From contig JBBRYP010000008.1 in assembly GCA_038237515.1 (NCBI GenBank), positions 1 to 64,000 of the forward strand: a DNA stretch of 64,000 nucleotides, in the 5' to 3' direction. Position numbers and translations under genes: made by a program. The notes under the pieces are model-generated. The model did no database searches. It was not told the DNA's origin and was given only the letters and a program-made list of their open reading frames with translations. This DNA is from JBBQDZ01 sp038237515. GTDB lineage: Bacteria; Actinomycetota; Thermoleophilia; Gaiellales; Gaiellaceae. How positions within the stretch are numbered: position 1 is the stretch's first letter; every line of letters starts with the position of its first letter. This document shows, piece by piece, positions 7,883 to 16,396 of this stretch.

Positions 7883-8662
7883 GTGAGGCTCCTCTTCCTG
7901 GCCGATGTCTTCGGGACGCCCGGCCGGCGAGCGGTCGAGGCGCGGCTGCCCTCCCTCCGCGACGAGCTCGACGTCGACTTCTGCGCCGTCAACGGCGAGA
8001 ACGCGGCCGACGGAGCCGGTATCACACCCAAGCTCGCGAACGCGCTGCTCGGCGCCGGCGCCGACGTGGTCACGCTCGGCAACCACGTCTGGCGCCGGCG
8101 CGGGATCGAGGAGTACCTGGCCTCCGCCAACCGCGTCGTGCGCCCCGCGAACCTCGCTTCCGGCTCTCCCGGGCGCGGCCTGACCGTCGCGCCTGCGAGG
8201 GACGGGACGCCGGTCGCCGTCGTCAACCTGCTCGGCTGGCTGTTCATGAACGCCCCCATCGGGCCCTTCGAGGTGATCGACGCGCTCGTCGAGGAGGCGA
8301 GGCGGCAGGCCGCGATCGTCCTCGTCGACTTCCACGCCGAGGCCACGAGCGAGAAGATCGCCCTAGCGCGCTGGCTCGACGGCCGGGTGACAGCGGTCGT
8401 CGGGACGCATACGCACGTTCAGACGAACGACGCGCGGGTTCTCCCCGGCGGTACCGCTGCGATCAGCGACGCCGGGATGACGGGGCCGCACGACTCGGTG
8501 ATCGGCGTCGAGGCGGAGCTCGCGATCCACCGCGCCCGCACCGGGCTGCCGGTGCACTTCCGCCCGGCCGAGGGCGACGTCCGCCTCGAGGGCGTGGTCG
8601 TCGAGTGCGGCCCGGACGGCCGCGCGAACTCGTGCGAGCCGCTGCGCGTCAGCGTTCCGTAA
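7883..8662 (+). CDS. YmdB/TIGR00282 family metallophosphoesterase
   Basis: A 259-residue protein matching the YmdB family, dinuclear-metal enzymes that hydrolyse 2',3'-cyclic nucleotides. Metal-ligand motifs are intact and in order: LADVFGTPGR near the start, AVNGENAADGAGIT, TLGNHVW, LVDFHAEATSEK and VVGTHTHVQT. The GTG start at 7883 lies 52 bases after the M23-like gene. In this family the protein is cytoplasmic and influences RNA turnover and motility or biofilm behaviour; its specific role here is not shown. It is followed by two palindromic repeat copies before the convergent next gene. Confidence 0.9.
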   Translation: MRLLFLADVFGTPGRRAVEARLPSLRDELDVDFCAVNGENAADGAGITPKLANALLGAGADVVTLGNHVWRRRGIEEYLASANRVVRPANLASGSPGRGLTVAPARDGTPVAVVNLLGWLFMNAPIGPFEVIDALVEEARRQAAIVLVDFHAEATSEKIALARWLDGRVTAVVGTHTHVQTNDARVLPGGTAAISDAGMTGPHDSVIGVEAELAIHRARTGLPVHFRPAEGDVRLEGVVVECGPDGRANSCEPLRVSVP

Positions 8663-8670
8663 CCTCCTTT

Positions 8671-8695
8671 CCTTTGTAACACAGTGTTACTTGGG
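8671..8695 (-). repeat. Palindromic repeat SNT, copy 1 (intergenic)
   Basis: The core is GTAACAC-A-GTGTTAC, a perfect 7-base inverted repeat around one central base, flanked by CCAA and AAAGG on the minus strand. It lies 9 bases after the YmdB-like gene. Read on the minus strand it would encode PSNTVLQ, the same peptide that copies 2 and 3 add to real proteins. Confidence 0.85.
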
Positions 8696-8715
8696 ACGCC
8701 GCAAGCCGCTGCCGA

Positions 8716-10008
8716 TCAGCCCCCCGTTCCGCTGACCCCTTGTAACACTGTGTTACTTGGAGCCGCGCGCTCGGGCCAGAGGAGCGCCGCGAGCAGGGCG
8801 AGCATCACGAGGTCGCGGGCGAGGACGAGCCACGACGCGAGTGCATCGAACCGGAGCGCGAGGTCCCAGTAGCGGTACGGGAACCACAGCTGCGTGAGCA
8901 GCGCGGCGAGCGCGAGCAGAAGCGCGCAGCGGACACCCCGGCGCCCGGCCACCAGCGGGACGAGCGGCACGAGCCAGACGAGAAACTGGGGCGAGAACAC
9001 CTTCCCGAGCGCGACGAAGGCGCAGACGGCGGCCGCGGAGGCGCGCAAGAGGCGCTCCCGATCGGCGGGACCGCGGGCATACCACACCCAGATCCCGACG
9101 AGCGCCGCTCCCTGGCAGAGGGTCAGGAGCGCCGCCAGGACGACTGGCCCCGTGCCAGCGAGATTCTGCGAGCCATGACCCGAGCGCATCACGAGGCCAA
9201 GCCCGAACAGCTGGTGACCGGCGAGCAAGACGGCAGAGCCGAGGCTCTCGATCTGGAGCGGCCGCGAGAGCTGGCGGCCGAGACTCCAGGAGACGCCGCC
9301 GGGGGAGAGCGCCGCGAAGGGGAGGTACAGCGCGCAGACGGCGGCGCTGAAGATCCCGAGGACGATCAGCGCCTCCCGGCGCCCGTGCCGGCGCCACACG
9401 TGCGCGAGCGCGAGCGGCAGCAGCACGACGGGGTAGATCTTCGTGGCGGTTGCCACGCCGAGCACGCCGAGGCCGAGCCGCCTGCGGCCGGCCAGCAGAG
9501 CCGCGAGCGCTGCCGCCGTGATCGCCGCGGGCCACAGGTCGAAGCGCGAGAGGACGAGCGACCCGAGCGCGAGCGGCGCCACCGCCGCGAAGGAGACCGC
9601 GAGCGCCACGCGGCGCTCGCCCGAACGCAACGCGACGAGCGCGGCAGCCATGAAGGCGAGCATCGCGGCACCCGCCAGCCACATCTCGATCTCGAAGGCG
9701 CGGTCGTACGTCCCGGACTCGCTCTTCCCGGCGACCGCGGACGGGATCGCGAACACCGGCAGCGCGCCCGGTGGATACTCGAGGCGGAAGTCGCGGTAGG
9801 GAACCTGACCGTCGACGATCGCGTCGCCGTAGCGTTCGTAGACCGGGGTGTCGACGATCTGGTCGCGGGGGTAGAAGCCGACGTGCAGCAGCGCCCAGGC
9901 GCCGACGAAGAGTGCGAGCGCGCCGACTGCGACGAGAGACGCGCGGGAGGGCCGCGCGCTGGCGTCGCTGTCAGCCGGCTGTGACCAGCTCTCGGGGCCG
10001 GCGGTCAT
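8716..10008 (-). CDS. Polytopic GT87/DUF2029-like glycosyltransferase
   Basis: A 430-residue protein with about ten membrane helices and the features of the GT-C mannosyltransferase superfamily: an early extracytoplasmic loop with acidic residues (DTPVYERYGDAIVDGQVPYRDFRLEYPPG) and ATKIYPVVLLPLA. Such enzymes use polyprenyl-phosphate sugar donors for cell-wall glycans or glycolipids. It overlaps the larger upstream membrane protein by 38 bases, so the two are probably co-translated. The last residues (PSNTVLQGVSGTGG) come from an inserted palindromic repeat and are unlikely to be ancestral. Confidence 0.8.
   Translation of the reverse strand: MTAGPESWSQPADSDASARPSRASLVAVGALALFVGAWALLHVGFYPRDQIVDTPVYERYGDAIVDGQVPYRDFRLEYPPGALPVFAIPSAVAGKSESGTYDRAFEIEMWLAGAAMLAFMAAALVALRSGERRVALAVSFAAVAPLALGSLVLSRFDLWPAAITAAALAALLAGRRRLGLGVLGVATATKIYPVVLLPLALAHVWRRHGRREALIVLGIFSAAVCALYLPFAALSPGGVSWSLGRQLSRPLQIESLGSAVLLAGHQLFGLGLVMRSGHGSQNLAGTGPVVLAALLTLCQGAALVGIWVWYARGPADRERLLRASAAAVCAFVALGKVFSPQFLVWLVPLVPLVAGRRGVRCALLLALAALLTQLWFPYRYWDLALRFDALASWLVLARDLVMLALLAALLWPERAAPSNTVLQGVSGTGG
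8738..8760 (-). repeat. Palindromic repeat SNT, copy 2 (inside a CDS)
   Basis: GTAACAC-T-GTGTTAC core with CCAA and AAGG flanks, in the same orientation as copy 1 and about 45 bases from it. It sits in frame in the last codons of the membrane glycosyltransferase gene and adds SNTVLQG. Confidence 0.9.
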
Positions 10009-11770
10009 GCACCGCCTCGGGCGCCACCGCGGGCACCCGCTCGGGCCCGAGCCCGGGAGCGAGGGCGACGTAGGCGGCGAAAGGGAAGAACCATGGAATG
10101 TAGAGGTAGAACCAGTGAGTCAGGACGAGCTCGAATCCCAGCAGAAGCGCGCCGGTGAGCGCCGCGAGCTGGAGGGGAGTCTTACGCCTCGGGAGGAACG
10201 CGGTCGCCACCGATCCGACGAGCAGGCACACCTCCAGGACTTTCTGGAGCACGTGCAGGTCGGGCAGGCCCGCGTGGTACTGCCGCCAGTCCCAGATCGA
10301 GAACGGCGACTCGCGGCCCACCTGCCAGCCGAGCGTTCGATGCCAGAACACCGTCGCCGCGTGCAGCGGATTCGGCTCCAGGAAGAGGATCGAGAACGCC
10401 GCCAGGGTCGCCGCTGCAAAGCCCACGGCGAACAGGAGCTTCTGCCGCGGCTTCTCGAACGCGCTCGGATAGGTGAGCCAGAGGGGAGCGACGAGCAGCG
10501 GCGCGAACTTCGTCCACCCCGCCAGGGCTGCGAAAGCGCCGCGCGCCGGAGGCGAGGTGAGAAGCCAGAAGCCCCAGATGAGGAACACCGGCGGCAGCGC
10601 GTCGTTCGTGTTCGAGTTCGACACATACTGCGTGAAGGGATACGCCGCCCAGGCGAAGGCGAGGGTCGCGGCGAGGCGGTACCCCCCGAGCCGACGCCCG
10701 ACGAGCGCGAGCCCGAGCACGCAGAGCAGGTCCCACAGAATCGACGTCAGGTGGGCGGCCGGCAGCGTGTCCCAGTCGCCCGACCAACCGAAGATCCAGT
10801 AGCCCGGAAGATATGCCTCGTAGGCCACGGGCCCGTAGGTGTCGCCGCGGCCGTTCGCGTTCTCGCAGCGCCCGTTCGTCTGGATCCGCAGGCGGATCTC
10901 CCCGTCGACGTCGGGCTTGCCGCAAGGCTTGAGGTTCCCCTCGTCCGGCATGTGGCCGTAGGGCATCTGGGCGTCGTGGGAGATCCGCTGCGCCCCGATC
11001 ACGCCGGCGTAGCCGACGTCGATGACGTTCGAGGCCTGGACGTTCAGCCCCACGCGGAAGCCGACGATGAAGACGGTAGCGGCGGCGAGCGCCCAGACCG
11101 GCCAGACCGGAACCGACGCGCGACCTCGAGCACCGCGGGCGCCGACCCAGAGCGCGCGCGCCAGGAGGTAGACGAGCGGCGGGTAGGCGAGCGGAACGCT
11201 CGTGAAGACGTGACCCTTGTTGAAGTACCAGAGCGAGACGGAGAAGGAGAGCAGCGCGAGCAGGTCGAGGTTCCGGGCCGAGAGAGGCCGCCGCCAGTCC
11301 GCGAGCCCGAGCAGGAAGGCGGCGCAGAAGGAGAGCCAGACCCAGGCGGTGTTGATCTTCGCGCCGCCGAAGGCGCCCTTGTAGCCGCGCGCCATCTTCC
11401 AAGCCACCTGCGGTCCTGTCCAGGACTCCTTCACCAGGGCCGTCTGGTCGTCGACGCGGCCGGTCGCGACCTCGCCCGCCGGCCCCGACCAGACCTTCAC
11501 CGTCCACCACTTGTAGGTGGTGTCGTAGGTCGAGTCGGTGATCCAGTCCTTGCGCGGGTAGTGCCGCATCCACCGCGCGACCTTCGGGTGCGCCAGGAAG
11601 ATCTGCTTGGAGCGCGCCTTCGTCAGGTGCGGCTTCTCCGGCAGAGGCGCGAACGGTGTGTCGATCACGTGCCCACGCGAGTCGTAGACCGGCACGGTGG
11701 GTGCGGCCGCCAGGGCCGCGGGGGCTACCGCGAGCGCGCCGAGAGCGATCGCGACCACGCGTCGCACCAT
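9971..11770 (-). CDS. Large GT-C-type membrane protein with signal peptide
   Basis: A 599-residue protein. A cleavable-looking signal peptide (MVRRVVAIALGALAVAPAALAAA) precedes a soluble extracytoplasmic region of about 110 residues (SKQIFLAHPKVARWMRHYP, YKWWTVKVWSG), then about ten membrane helices. The architecture suggests a polyprenyl-linked glycosyltransferase or an envelope-polymer factor, but I see no conclusive catalytic motif. ATG at 11770 lies 8 bases after TAGGCT. It probably forms a transcript with the overlapping GT87-like gene downstream; the GtrA gene just upstream supports an envelope-glycan role. Confidence 0.75.
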   Translation of the reverse strand: MVRRVVAIALGALAVAPAALAAAPTVPVYDSRGHVIDTPFAPLPEKPHLTKARSKQIFLAHPKVARWMRHYPRKDWITDSTYDTTYKWWTVKVWSGPAGEVATGRVDDQTALVKESWTGPQVAWKMARGYKGAFGGAKINTAWVWLSFCAAFLLGLADWRRPLSARNLDLLALLSFSVSLWYFNKGHVFTSVPLAYPPLVYLLARALWVGARGARGRASVPVWPVWALAAATVFIVGFRVGLNVQASNVIDVGYAGVIGAQRISHDAQMPYGHMPDEGNLKPCGKPDVDGEIRLRIQTNGRCENANGRGDTYGPVAYEAYLPGYWIFGWSGDWDTLPAAHLTSILWDLLCVLGLALVGRRLGGYRLAATLAFAWAAYPFTQYVSNSNTNDALPPVFLIWGFWLLTSPPARGAFAALAGWTKFAPLLVAPLWLTYPSAFEKPRQKLLFAVGFAAATLAAFSILFLEPNPLHAATVFWHRTLGWQVGRESPFSIWDWRQYHAGLPDLHVLQKVLEVCLLVGSVATAFLPRRKTPLQLAALTGALLLGFELVLTHWFYLYIPWFFPFAAYVALAPGLGPERVPAVAPEAVHDRRPRELVTAG

Positions 11771-11847
11771 CTGCGGTCAGCCTACCGAGTGCGCCGCGCG
11801 CGCTTCTCCCGGACTGGTCGCGTGTCGCGACCCGGCCCTGAGGCGGC

Positions 11848-12327
11848 TCAGAGGCCGCGTCGTGCGACGACCGGGTGTCTGAAGGACCAGAGCTTGTTGC
11901 CGACGAAGTTCAGCGGGGTGACGAGCACGATCGCGATCGCCTGCGCGAGGATCTTGTCGAGGCCGGCGCCGACGAGGCCCCGCAGGATGAGGAGGTTCGC
12001 CCCGAGGGCGATCAGCGAGACGACGAGGAAGCGCAGCCCCTGGTAGGCGAAGTGGCCGCGGTCGCCGCGGAAGGTCCAGACGCGGTTCCATGTGTAGTTG
12101 CTCGTCACGGCGACGAGGAACGAGCAGAGTGCGGCAGCGAGGTAGTGGAGCCCCGCCAAGCGCAGCAGGGCGGCGTAAACGGCGAGGTTGACGAGGTAGC
12201 CGGTGGCGCCGACGGCGGAGAACTTGGCGAGCTGAACCCAGTTCTCCGAACGGCGGAGCGCGCGACGGGCGCGGGTTCCCGTCGGCACCGAGCGCTCGGC
12301 GGGAACGGCTGGCGGCGACCCGACCAC
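11848..12327 (-). CDS. GtrA family membrane protein
   Basis: A 159-residue protein with a hydrophilic N-terminal extension of about 30 residues and four membrane helices. It carries the GtrA signatures FSAVGATGYLVNLAVYAALL and NYTWNRVWTF. GtrA proteins are thought to translocate or present undecaprenyl-linked sugars for surface polysaccharides. It lies upstream of two membrane glycosyltransferase-like genes on the same strand, consistent with shared use of polyprenyl-linked sugars. Start: GTG at 12327. Confidence 0.88.
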   Translation of the reverse strand: MVGSPPAVPAERSVPTGTRARRALRRSENWVQLAKFSAVGATGYLVNLAVYAALLRLAGLHYLAAALCSFLVAVTSNYTWNRVWTFRGDRGHFAYQGLRFLVVSLIALGANLLILRGLVGAGLDKILAQAIAIVLVTPLNFVGNKLWSFRHPVVARRGL

Positions 12328-12375
12328 GGACGCGGGCGAGCCTAGACGATTGATCGAAGCCCCGTCGATCGATCG

Positions 12376-12819
12376 TCAGGCGCCGCGCGCGGCGCCGTCG
12401 GCGTCGAGAAGCACGTGCCCGTCGAGCGGGACCTCGCCGACCGTCGCGCCACCGTCGAGGAGGAGTGCCTCGACCGCCCCGCTCCCGGCGACGATCAGGT
12501 CGCGCAGGATGCCGACGGGCCGCCCGCCCTGCACGACGCGGCCGCCACGGAGCGCGCTCAGGCGCCGGCCGCGCCGCCGGTAGAAGTCGGCGTGGTCGGG
12601 CTCGAGGAGCGTGAGAGCGGAGGTCGCGGCGATGTCCTCGCCTCGGACACTCGCGGCCCGAAGCGGCAGGAACCGGCGCTCACCGTCCCTGCAGACAACC
12701 TCGAAGCCGACGATGTGACCCGCGGCGGGATCGAGGATCACCTCGGTCGGGTAACCGAGCGTGACAGAACCGACGCGAACCGGGAGGCGGAGCAACTCGC
12801 TGGCGGAGAGGCGGGTCAC
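12376..12819 (-). CDS. PRC-barrel domain protein
   Basis: A 147-residue soluble protein made of two similar beta-rich halves: LPVRVGSVTLGYPTEVILDPAAGHIVGFEV and ALRGGRVVQGGRPVGILRDLIVAGSGAVEALLLD. Both resemble the PRC-barrel fold found in RimM and photosynthetic reaction centre H subunits. The molecular role is unknown. It starts with GTG at 12819 and is transcribed in the same direction as the flanking genes with a 48-base gap to GtrA. Confidence 0.7.
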   Translation of the reverse strand: MTRLSASELLRLPVRVGSVTLGYPTEVILDPAAGHIVGFEVVCRDGERRFLPLRAASVRGEDIAATSALTLLEPDHADFYRRRGRRLSALRGGRVVQGGRPVGILRDLIVAGSGAVEALLLDGGATVGEVPLDGHVLLDADGAARGA

Positions 12820-12874
12820 GCCACGGCCCTTGTCCCCAAAGCGATGCTGCTCAACCGGACTACCGGCAGCCTCG

Positions 12875-13531
12875 TCACGACAAGGCGAACCCTTCCTCGC
12901 CCAGCAGCGGGACGAACCGACAGGGGATCGACCGAACGACAGCCGGGCCCTCCGGGCTGCGGACTACGAGCTCCAGGAGCTGGCCCGTGGCGTCGCCGAC
13001 CGGGACGACCAGCCGGCCGCGCGGCACGAGCTGGCCGTAGAGCCTCCGGGGCATCTCGGGCGCGGCGGCAGCGACGGCGATCGCATGGAAGGGCGCCCGC
13101 TCGGGAACTCCGAGGGTGCCGTCCCCGACCCTCACCTCGACGCCGTCGTAGCCGCCGGCGACCAGGGTGGCGCGGCCCCGCTCCGCCAGCTCCGGAATCC
13201 GCTCGACCGTCGTCACCGAGCCGCCGAGCTCCGCGAGCACGGCAGCCTGGTAGGCCGAACCCGTGCCGATGTCCAGCACGCGCACGCCCGGCCTGATGGC
13301 GAGCGCCTCGCAGATGCGCGCGACCATGTAGGGCTGCGAGATCGTCTGCCCGAAGCCGATCGGAAGGGCGGCGTCCTCGTAGGCACGACGCCGTGCCCGC
13401 CCCGGCACGAAGAGCTCGCGCGGAACGCGCGCCATCGCCTCGAGGACGCGCTCGTCGACGACGCCTCGCCCGCGCAGCTGCTCGTCGACCATGGCGCGGC
13501 GCAGGCGCCCGAAGTCGAGCTCAGGCGGCAC
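12875..13531 (-). CDS. pcm: Protein-L-isoaspartate O-methyltransferase
   Basis: SAM-dependent repair enzyme that methylates isoaspartyl residues in damaged proteins. The 218-residue product has ISQPYMVARICEAL, the SAM motif VLDIGTGSAYQAAVLAELGG, the acidic loop VERIPEL and the C-terminal PVGDATGQLL typical of Pcm. The GTG start at 13531 lies inside the 3' end of the upstream phosphatase-like gene (11-base overlap), so the two are coupled. Confidence 0.93.
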   Translation of the reverse strand: MPPELDFGRLRRAMVDEQLRGRGVVDERVLEAMARVPRELFVPGRARRRAYEDAALPIGFGQTISQPYMVARICEALAIRPGVRVLDIGTGSAYQAAVLAELGGSVTTVERIPELAERGRATLVAGGYDGVEVRVGDGTLGVPERAPFHAIAVAAAAPEMPRRLYGQLVPRGRLVVPVGDATGQLLELVVRSPEGPAVVRSIPCRFVPLLGEEGFALS

Positions 13532-14912
13532 GTGCGAGCGGGCGCGCGTAGGCCGGCGGATCCACCCCGAAGTGCGCCAGGGCGAGCGGGGCGATGTCGG
13601 TGATGCTCCGCGGCTCCAGGTCGATCCCGACGGTCAGCATCGGGACCTGGGAATCCGCAAGCGCCAGCGACCCGTGACTGCCGCCCCCTGCGTGATGACC
13701 GCCGCCGAGGTCGGCGAACTCCACGCCGGCAGCCGCCGAAACGAGGACGTCGCCGGCGTTCGGATTGTGAAGCGCCGCCCAGGCGCGCTCGAGCCCATCG
13801 GGGTAGTCGAGAAGGTCGGCCTCGCCGGTCGAGCACCAGCCGTCGGGCCCGGGTGCGAATCGGAGCTCGGCTCCCTCCCGTCTCGCGACGGCCTCGTCCT
13901 CCTCGAGGAACAGCACGGTCTCGGCCGCGGGATCGTTGTCCAGCCGCTCGGCGAGCTCACGCACGTCGAGCGGGCAGCGTGGCAGGCGGTACACCATTCC
14001 CGCACGATTCGAGGCCGTCACAACCGCCTCCGCTCCGAGCCCGGCGCCTCGCCGGAACAGCCGAAGGTCGGCAAAGCGCTCGTGGAGCGAGACGGCACGG
14101 TCGACGCGGGTCTGACCGTGGTCGGAGCAGAGGACGATCGCGTAACGCTCGAGGAACTCGTCCCAGCCGCCGGCGGCATCCATCAGGGCGCCGACGGCCC
14201 GGTCGCTCTGGAGCAGCGCAGCGCCGGCCGCCCCGGGCCCGACCGCGTGCGAGGCGAAGTCGTAGTCGGAGAGGTAGTAGAAGAGGAAGTCGAACCCGTC
14301 GCGGGTGACGAGCCAGCGGCCGGCCGCGATCGCGTATTGGTCGATGCTTCCGGCCGCTCTGTTGCGCACGGCGAAGCCGGCGCCCGTGACGTCCGATTCG
14401 AAAAGGCTGTAGTAGAAGAAGCGCCGCGGCCCGAACGCCCGCCTGCCAAGCCCCGGAACAGTCGCTTGATGGGCTCGGCGCCCGCGGTAGCAGGTGACGT
14501 TGATCGCGCCCGTGGTCAGGCCCGCGTCCTCGAGCGCCTCGAAGACGGTTACCGCTTCCCGCCCGAGGTGGCGCTCGTTCATCGTGAAGATCGTGTCGCG
14601 CAAGGAGCGAACCGCTCCCGCCGTCAGAACCGCGCCGAGCGACGACCCGTACTCGACGACACGCTCCTCGTCGCGATCGAACCACACGAGGTGCGGTATC
14701 CGGTGCACGTCCGGATGGGCGCCCGTGACGATCGACGAGAGGCACACGGGCGTCAGGGACGGAAAGGTCGAGACTGCCCGGCGGTAGCTGCCCCGTGCCG
14801 CGAGGAACGAGAACGCCGGAGCCTCTCCACTCGCGACCGCGGCCTCGAAGACATCCGGTGTCAGCCCGTCGACTACGACGAGGACGAGGCCCCGGCGCTC
14901 AGTCGCGCGCAA
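13521..14912 (-). CDS. Alkaline phosphatase superfamily (nucleotide pyrophosphatase-like) protein
   Basis: A 463-residue protein with the type I phosphodiesterase/alkaline-phosphatase core: VLVVVDGLTPDVFE, the nucleophile region FPSLTPVCLSSIVTGAHPDVH (Thr in the expected position), YYLSDYDFASHAVGP and IVLCSDHGQT, which supply the two-metal site. The final ligand region GGGHHAGGGSHG is also present. It probably hydrolyses phosphate mono- or diesters; the substrate is unknown. No signal peptide is evident. TTG at 14912 is chosen because it overlaps the upstream gene by 14 bases and immediately precedes the conserved core. Confidence 0.85.
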   Translation of the reverse strand: MRATERRGLVLVVVDGLTPDVFEAAVASGEAPAFSFLAARGSYRRAVSTFPSLTPVCLSSIVTGAHPDVHRIPHLVWFDRDEERVVEYGSSLGAVLTAGAVRSLRDTIFTMNERHLGREAVTVFEALEDAGLTTGAINVTCYRGRRAHQATVPGLGRRAFGPRRFFYYSLFESDVTGAGFAVRNRAAGSIDQYAIAAGRWLVTRDGFDFLFYYLSDYDFASHAVGPGAAGAALLQSDRAVGALMDAAGGWDEFLERYAIVLCSDHGQTRVDRAVSLHERFADLRLFRRGAGLGAEAVVTASNRAGMVYRLPRCPLDVRELAERLDNDPAAETVLFLEEDEAVARREGAELRFAPGPDGWCSTGEADLLDYPDGLERAWAALHNPNAGDVLVSAAAGVEFADLGGGHHAGGGSHGSLALADSQVPMLTVGIDLEPRSITDIAPLALAHFGVDPPAYARPLARAA

Positions 14913-15318
14913 GGATGCGGAGGCCTGCGTAACGCTCGCCGGCACGGCGGCGCAGGCGCAGGCCGAGCGCCGGGAGCACCGCGGCCTCAAGGTAGCCGAG
15001 GGCCGGTACGAGGCCGAGTGCGGCCACGACGGCGGAAGCGGCCGCCAGGAGCAGCAACGTTCCGACGCGGGTGCCGCCCCGTGTCAGGGTCCCGCGGACG
15101 ACGGGCGCAGCACCCAACGAGCCGGCCAGCCCGCCGACGGCTCCGCCGACCGCCTCGTCCCAGTTCCAGAAGGCGAACCCGATCGCGAGGCCGACCGCGG
15201 CGCCGGCGACGACTGCCGCCGCGAACCCGCCGCGCAGGGGCGATAGGATCGCCGCCGCGAGCACGCCGACGCCCGCCCCGAGCCCGATCGCCAGCCCGAT
15301 CCAGTACCACTCGCCCAC
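14899..15318 (-). CDS. Small integral membrane protein, unknown
   Basis: A 139-residue Ala/Gly-rich protein with about four hydrophobic segments (WIGLAIGLGAGVGVLAAAIL, AAVVAGAAVGLAIGFAF, GAVGGLAGSLGAAPV, TLLLLAAASAVVAAL) and an Arg-rich C-terminus. The start is GTG at 15318, 6 bases after TACACT, a clear leaderless-type promoter. It overlaps the phosphatase-superfamily gene, so it leads a three-gene unit ending in pcm. I cannot name a family; Gly-rich helices like these can form channels or pack tightly in oligomers. Confidence 0.6.
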   Translation of the reverse strand: MGEWYWIGLAIGLGAGVGVLAAAILSPLRGGFAAAVVAGAAVGLAIGFAFWNWDEAVGGAVGGLAGSLGAAPVVRGTLTRGGTRVGTLLLLAAASAVVAALGLVPALGYLEAAVLPALGLRLRRRAGERYAGLRILARD

Positions 15319-15406
15319 GCCCGGAGTGTAGTTACGGTCGCCCTGGTGTCCGCGCAGGCCACCTTTCGGCGGTTAAACACAGAATCGCCGGGGAAACCTC
15401 TCTGTG

Positions 15407-15778
15407 ATGCTCACCGAAGCCAATCCGAACGGTGTGAAGCCGCAGGAGTCGCTGCCGCTGCTCCTCTTCTTCCAGTCGGAGCGATCAGGGCCGGCGCGAC
15501 GGATGGAGTCGTTGCTCGCCCACCTCGCGCGCAAGGAGCGCGCGCGGCTGCGCGTGGCCACCGTCGACGTCGAGGCGCGCCCCGACCTTGCCGAGCGCTT
15601 CGGCGTCACGGTCGTCCCGACCCTGCTGCTCGTGAAGGACAGGCGGACGGTCGACCGCGCCGAGGGGCGTATCAGTGCGCCGAAGATCGAGCGGATGCTC
15701 GCACCGCACCTGAGCTTTCCCCAGCTGGCTCAGGGCCTGGGCTTCGGCGACGGGGACCTCGTTCCGGCGCCCGCCTGA
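15407..15778 (+). CDS. Thioredoxin-fold protein without active-site cysteines
   Basis: A 123-residue protein aligning by eye with thioredoxin: LPLLLFFQSERSGPARRME, LRVATVDVEARPDLAERFGVTVVPTLLLVKDRR and a C-terminal helix. The cis-Pro strand (VVPTLLL) is intact, but the WCGPC box reads RSGPA and there is no cysteine anywhere, so it cannot act as a disulfide oxidoreductase. A binding or adaptor role is more likely. The start could be GTG at 15404 or ATG at 15407. It is monocistronic and divergent from the membrane-protein unit. Confidence 0.75.
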   Translation: MLTEANPNGVKPQESLPLLLFFQSERSGPARRMESLLAHLARKERARLRVATVDVEARPDLAERFGVTVVPTLLLVKDRRTVDRAEGRISAPKIERMLAPHLSFPQLAQGLGFGDGDLVPAPA

Positions 15779-15851
15779 ACCGCTCGGGCGATTTCTCCGT
15801 AAGCTCGAGGGTGGCCATACTCTGGCGGTCCAAGACACCCAAGGAGGCGGA

Positions 15852-16358
15852 ATGAAGAAGTTCGTTGTTCTCGGTGCCGTCGTGCTGGCGCTCGGCGCAG
15901 CCGCAGGCGCCTACGGCCTGACGCGCACGACGACGGAGAGCGCTCGCGCGATCCTCGACGATTACACCGAGGTGCCGGCGGTCTCGAGCCCAGGCGCGAC
16001 GGGGCAGGTAGAGCTTGCGCTGTTCAATCGCCAGACGATCGGCTTTCGCGTCACCTGGAGCGGTCTCTCCGGGCCGCCGACCCAGTCACACATCCACTTC
16101 GGCAAGACGACTGAGGCCGGCGGCGTGTCCGCGTTCTTCTGCGGCGGCAGCACGAAGCCGGCATGCCCGCAGAGCACCTCGGGCAGCATCAGCGGCACGA
16201 TCGTCCCGGCTGACGTGATCGGCCCGGCGGGGCAAGGTATCGCACCGGGCGAGTTCGGCGAGCTCGCCGCTGCGATCCAGGCGGGCGTGACCTACGGGAA
16301 TATCCACTCGGCCCAGTTCCCGAACGGCGAGATCCGCGGCCAGATCCACCTCCGCTAG
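15852..16358 (+). CDS. Secreted CHRD-domain protein
   Basis: A 168-residue protein with a signal peptide (MKKFVVLGAVVLALGAAAGAYG) and a CHRD domain: an opening YTEVPAVSSPGATGQVEL, SHIHFGKTTEAGGVSAFFC and the closing AAIQAGVTYGNIHSAQFPNGEIRGQI, which is diagnostic of the family. CHRD domains were named from chordin; the function in bacteria is unknown. Two cysteines (FFCGG and ACPQ) could form a disulfide outside the cell. A strong Shine-Dalgarno (AAGGAGG) precedes ATG at 15852, unlike many leaderless neighbours. Confidence 0.88.
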   Translation: MKKFVVLGAVVLALGAAAGAYGLTRTTTESARAILDDYTEVPAVSSPGATGQVELALFNRQTIGFRVTWSGLSGPPTQSHIHFGKTTEAGGVSAFFCGGSTKPACPQSTSGSISGTIVPADVIGPAGQGIAPGEFGELAAAIQAGVTYGNIHSAQFPNGEIRGQIHLR

Positions 16359-16396
16359 ACCCGAATGCCCCGGCGGCGCACCCGCGCCGCCGGGTC

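Noticed and set aside
10007..12046. 679-codon open frame antisense to two membrane proteins
   Set aside because: No domain is recognisable and the composition is that of a shadow frame; the opposite strand encodes membrane proteins with a signal peptide and GtrA.
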